Source: CAYPIE01 sp964410665 (lineage in GTDB: Bacteria; Planctomycetota; Planctomycetia; Gemmatales; Gemmataceae). Taken from it: a stretch of 6,134 nt of DNA. Under the pieces are notes generated by a model that was not told the origin of the DNA, did not search any database, and saw nothing but the letters and a program-made list of their open reading frames with translations. Position 1 is the first letter of the stretch, and each line of letters begins with the position of its first letter. The position numbers were made by a program, and so were the translations under genes. The stretch spans positions 1 through 6,134 of the forward strand of contig CAYPIE010000179.1 in NCBI GenBank assembly GCA_964410665.1. Reading direction: 5' to 3'. This document shows positions 5,821 through 6,134 of this stretch, piece by piece.

Positions 5821-5946
5821 AGCGGCAGAGGCGATTGCAGTGCAGGAAGAGGCAGAGGCGGTTGCGGGAAGAAGCAGAGGCGGTTGCGGTGCGGGGAAAG
5901 CGGCAGAGGCGCTTGCGCTGCGGGGAAAGAGGTAGAGGCGCTTGCG
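5821..5946 (+). repeat. Imperfect direct-repeat array, five GGCAGAGG cores (right array)
   Basis: Cores begin at 5824, 5851, 5873, 5902 and 5931, spaced 27, 22, 29 and 29 nt. The third (AGCAGAGG) and fifth (GGTAGAGG) each carry one change. The unit is close to GGCAGAGGCG-N-TTGCGG-N-GCGGGGAAAGC, the reverse complement of the left array. Bases 5821-5846 equal the complement of 2-27, and 5890-5910 that of 61-81, without mismatch. A degenerate half-unit containing GCGATTGCAGTGCGG precedes it at 5782-5796. The array lies 79 nt beyond the Dabb stop codon, in the same orientation to the gene as the left array is to its gene. Conserved 'spacers' rule out CRISPR. No ORF with a ribosome site uses it. 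Function unknown. Confidence 0.85.
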
Positions 5947-5954
5947 GTAAGTCA

Positions 5955-5981
5955 GAACCCCCGGACTGACGTCCGGGGCTC
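5955..5981 (+). repeat. CCCCGGAC/GTCCGGGG hairpin after the right array
   Basis: CCCCGGAC (5959-5966) pairs exactly with GTCCGGGG (5971-5978) around the loop TGAC. The flanking GAAC and CTC extend the stem imperfectly. It is nearly the same element as the hairpin at 207-238. It may terminate the Dabb transcript, but it lies more than 200 nt past the stop codon and is not followed by a T-run. Confidence 0.7.
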
Positions 5982-5995
5982 GCCTAAAGAGGCAG

Positions 5996-6046
5996 AGAGC
6001 AGAGCTCCGGAACTTACGTTCCTGCGCAGTGCACAGTCTCTGCTCT
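5996..6046. repeat. Compound hairpin with a 9-bp outer stem
   Basis: AGAGCAGAG (5996-6004) is complementary to CTCTGCTCT (6038-6046). Inside it, GGAAC (6009-6013) pairs with GTTCC (6018-6022) around TTAC. The left arm is preceded by GGCAGAG, a fragment of the array core. This is a multi-stem structure with no T-run on either side. Its role is unknown. Confidence 0.6.
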
Positions 6047-6051
6047 GGCGA

Positions 6052-6065
6052 AGGACGTCAGTCCT
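6052..6065. repeat. Small AGGAC/GTCCT hairpin
   Basis: AGGAC (6052-6056) pairs with GTCCT (6061-6065) around GTCA, the complement of the TGAC loop of the hairpin at 5955-5981. Its stem GGAC/GTCC repeats that hairpin's inner stem, so it looks like a shorter, inverted relative. The remaining 6066-6134 has no gene; it ends in a sequence like the left array's unit (see findings). Confidence 0.5.
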
Positions 6066-6134
6066 GAGCTCTGTCTCCGCGATCAATTCCCTGCAACTTG
6101 ATTGCAGTCAATCACTTTCACCATTGCAACCGCC

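Noticed and set aside
5453..5935. A 160-codon frame overlapping the Dabb gene and running through the right repeats (AEA-rich tail)
   Set aside because: It is a shifted frame of the Dabb gene with no start signal. Varying repeat spacing (22, 27, 29 nt) would break any repeat-encoded peptide.
1..6134. A mobile element bounded by the inverted arrays
   Set aside because: No transposase or recombinase, no target-site duplication visible, and the enclosed genes look like ordinary chromosomal genes on mixed strands.

Overview
The window looks like chromosomal DNA of a planctomycete, most likely of the Pirellulales/Pirellulaceae type. This rests on family resemblance only, as no search was possible. 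The pointers are a short secreted protein with a C-terminal PEP-CTERM (exosortase) sorting signal, an iron-sulfur photolyase, a small DUF2007-type protein, a Dabb-domain protein, moderately GC-rich coding sequence with good Shine-Dalgarno sites, and hairpin-rich repeats between genes. No phage, plasmid, transposase, tRNA, rRNA or CRISPR was seen.

Layout, left to right. Bases 1-177 hold a direct-repeat array (seven CCTCTGCC cores about 16-29 nt apart), followed by a perfect 13-bp hairpin at 207-238. Gene 1 (847-275, minus) is an unrecognised coiled-coil protein with two C-terminal membrane helices. A divergent promoter region separates it from a 78-residue DUF2007-like protein (1075-1311, plus). 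That gene converges, with only 8 nt between stop codons, on a 526-residue FeS-type photolyase (2900-1320, minus). Upstream of the photolyase lie an RlmI-type rRNA cytosine methyltransferase (4316-3123, minus) and a PEP-CTERM exported protein (5016-4423, minus) with a clear intrinsic terminator at 4387-4360. After a 336-nt divergent intergenic region comes a Dabb-domain protein (5353-5742, plus). The right end, 5743-6134, is a gene-free stretch with five GGCAGAGG-core repeats, three hairpins, and what looks like the first bases of another repeat array in the opposite orientation.

Functionally the genes form no obvious single pathway: light-driven DNA repair, 23S rRNA modification, an exported surface or matrix protein, a small soluble regulator or stress-type protein, and a membrane protein. 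Three adjacent minus-strand genes (PEP-CTERM, rlmI-like, photolyase) are separated by 106 and 222 nt, and the first two by a terminator, so they are probably separate transcripts rather than an operon.

The most interesting structure is the pair of repeat arrays at the two ends. They share 21-26 nt identical segments in inverted orientation. Each lies just downstream of a gene in the same orientation relative to transcription, and each is coupled to a CCCCGGAC/GTCCGGGG hairpin. This suggests a dispersed gene-end repeat family. I see no strong evidence for a new multi-gene defence or biosynthetic system here.
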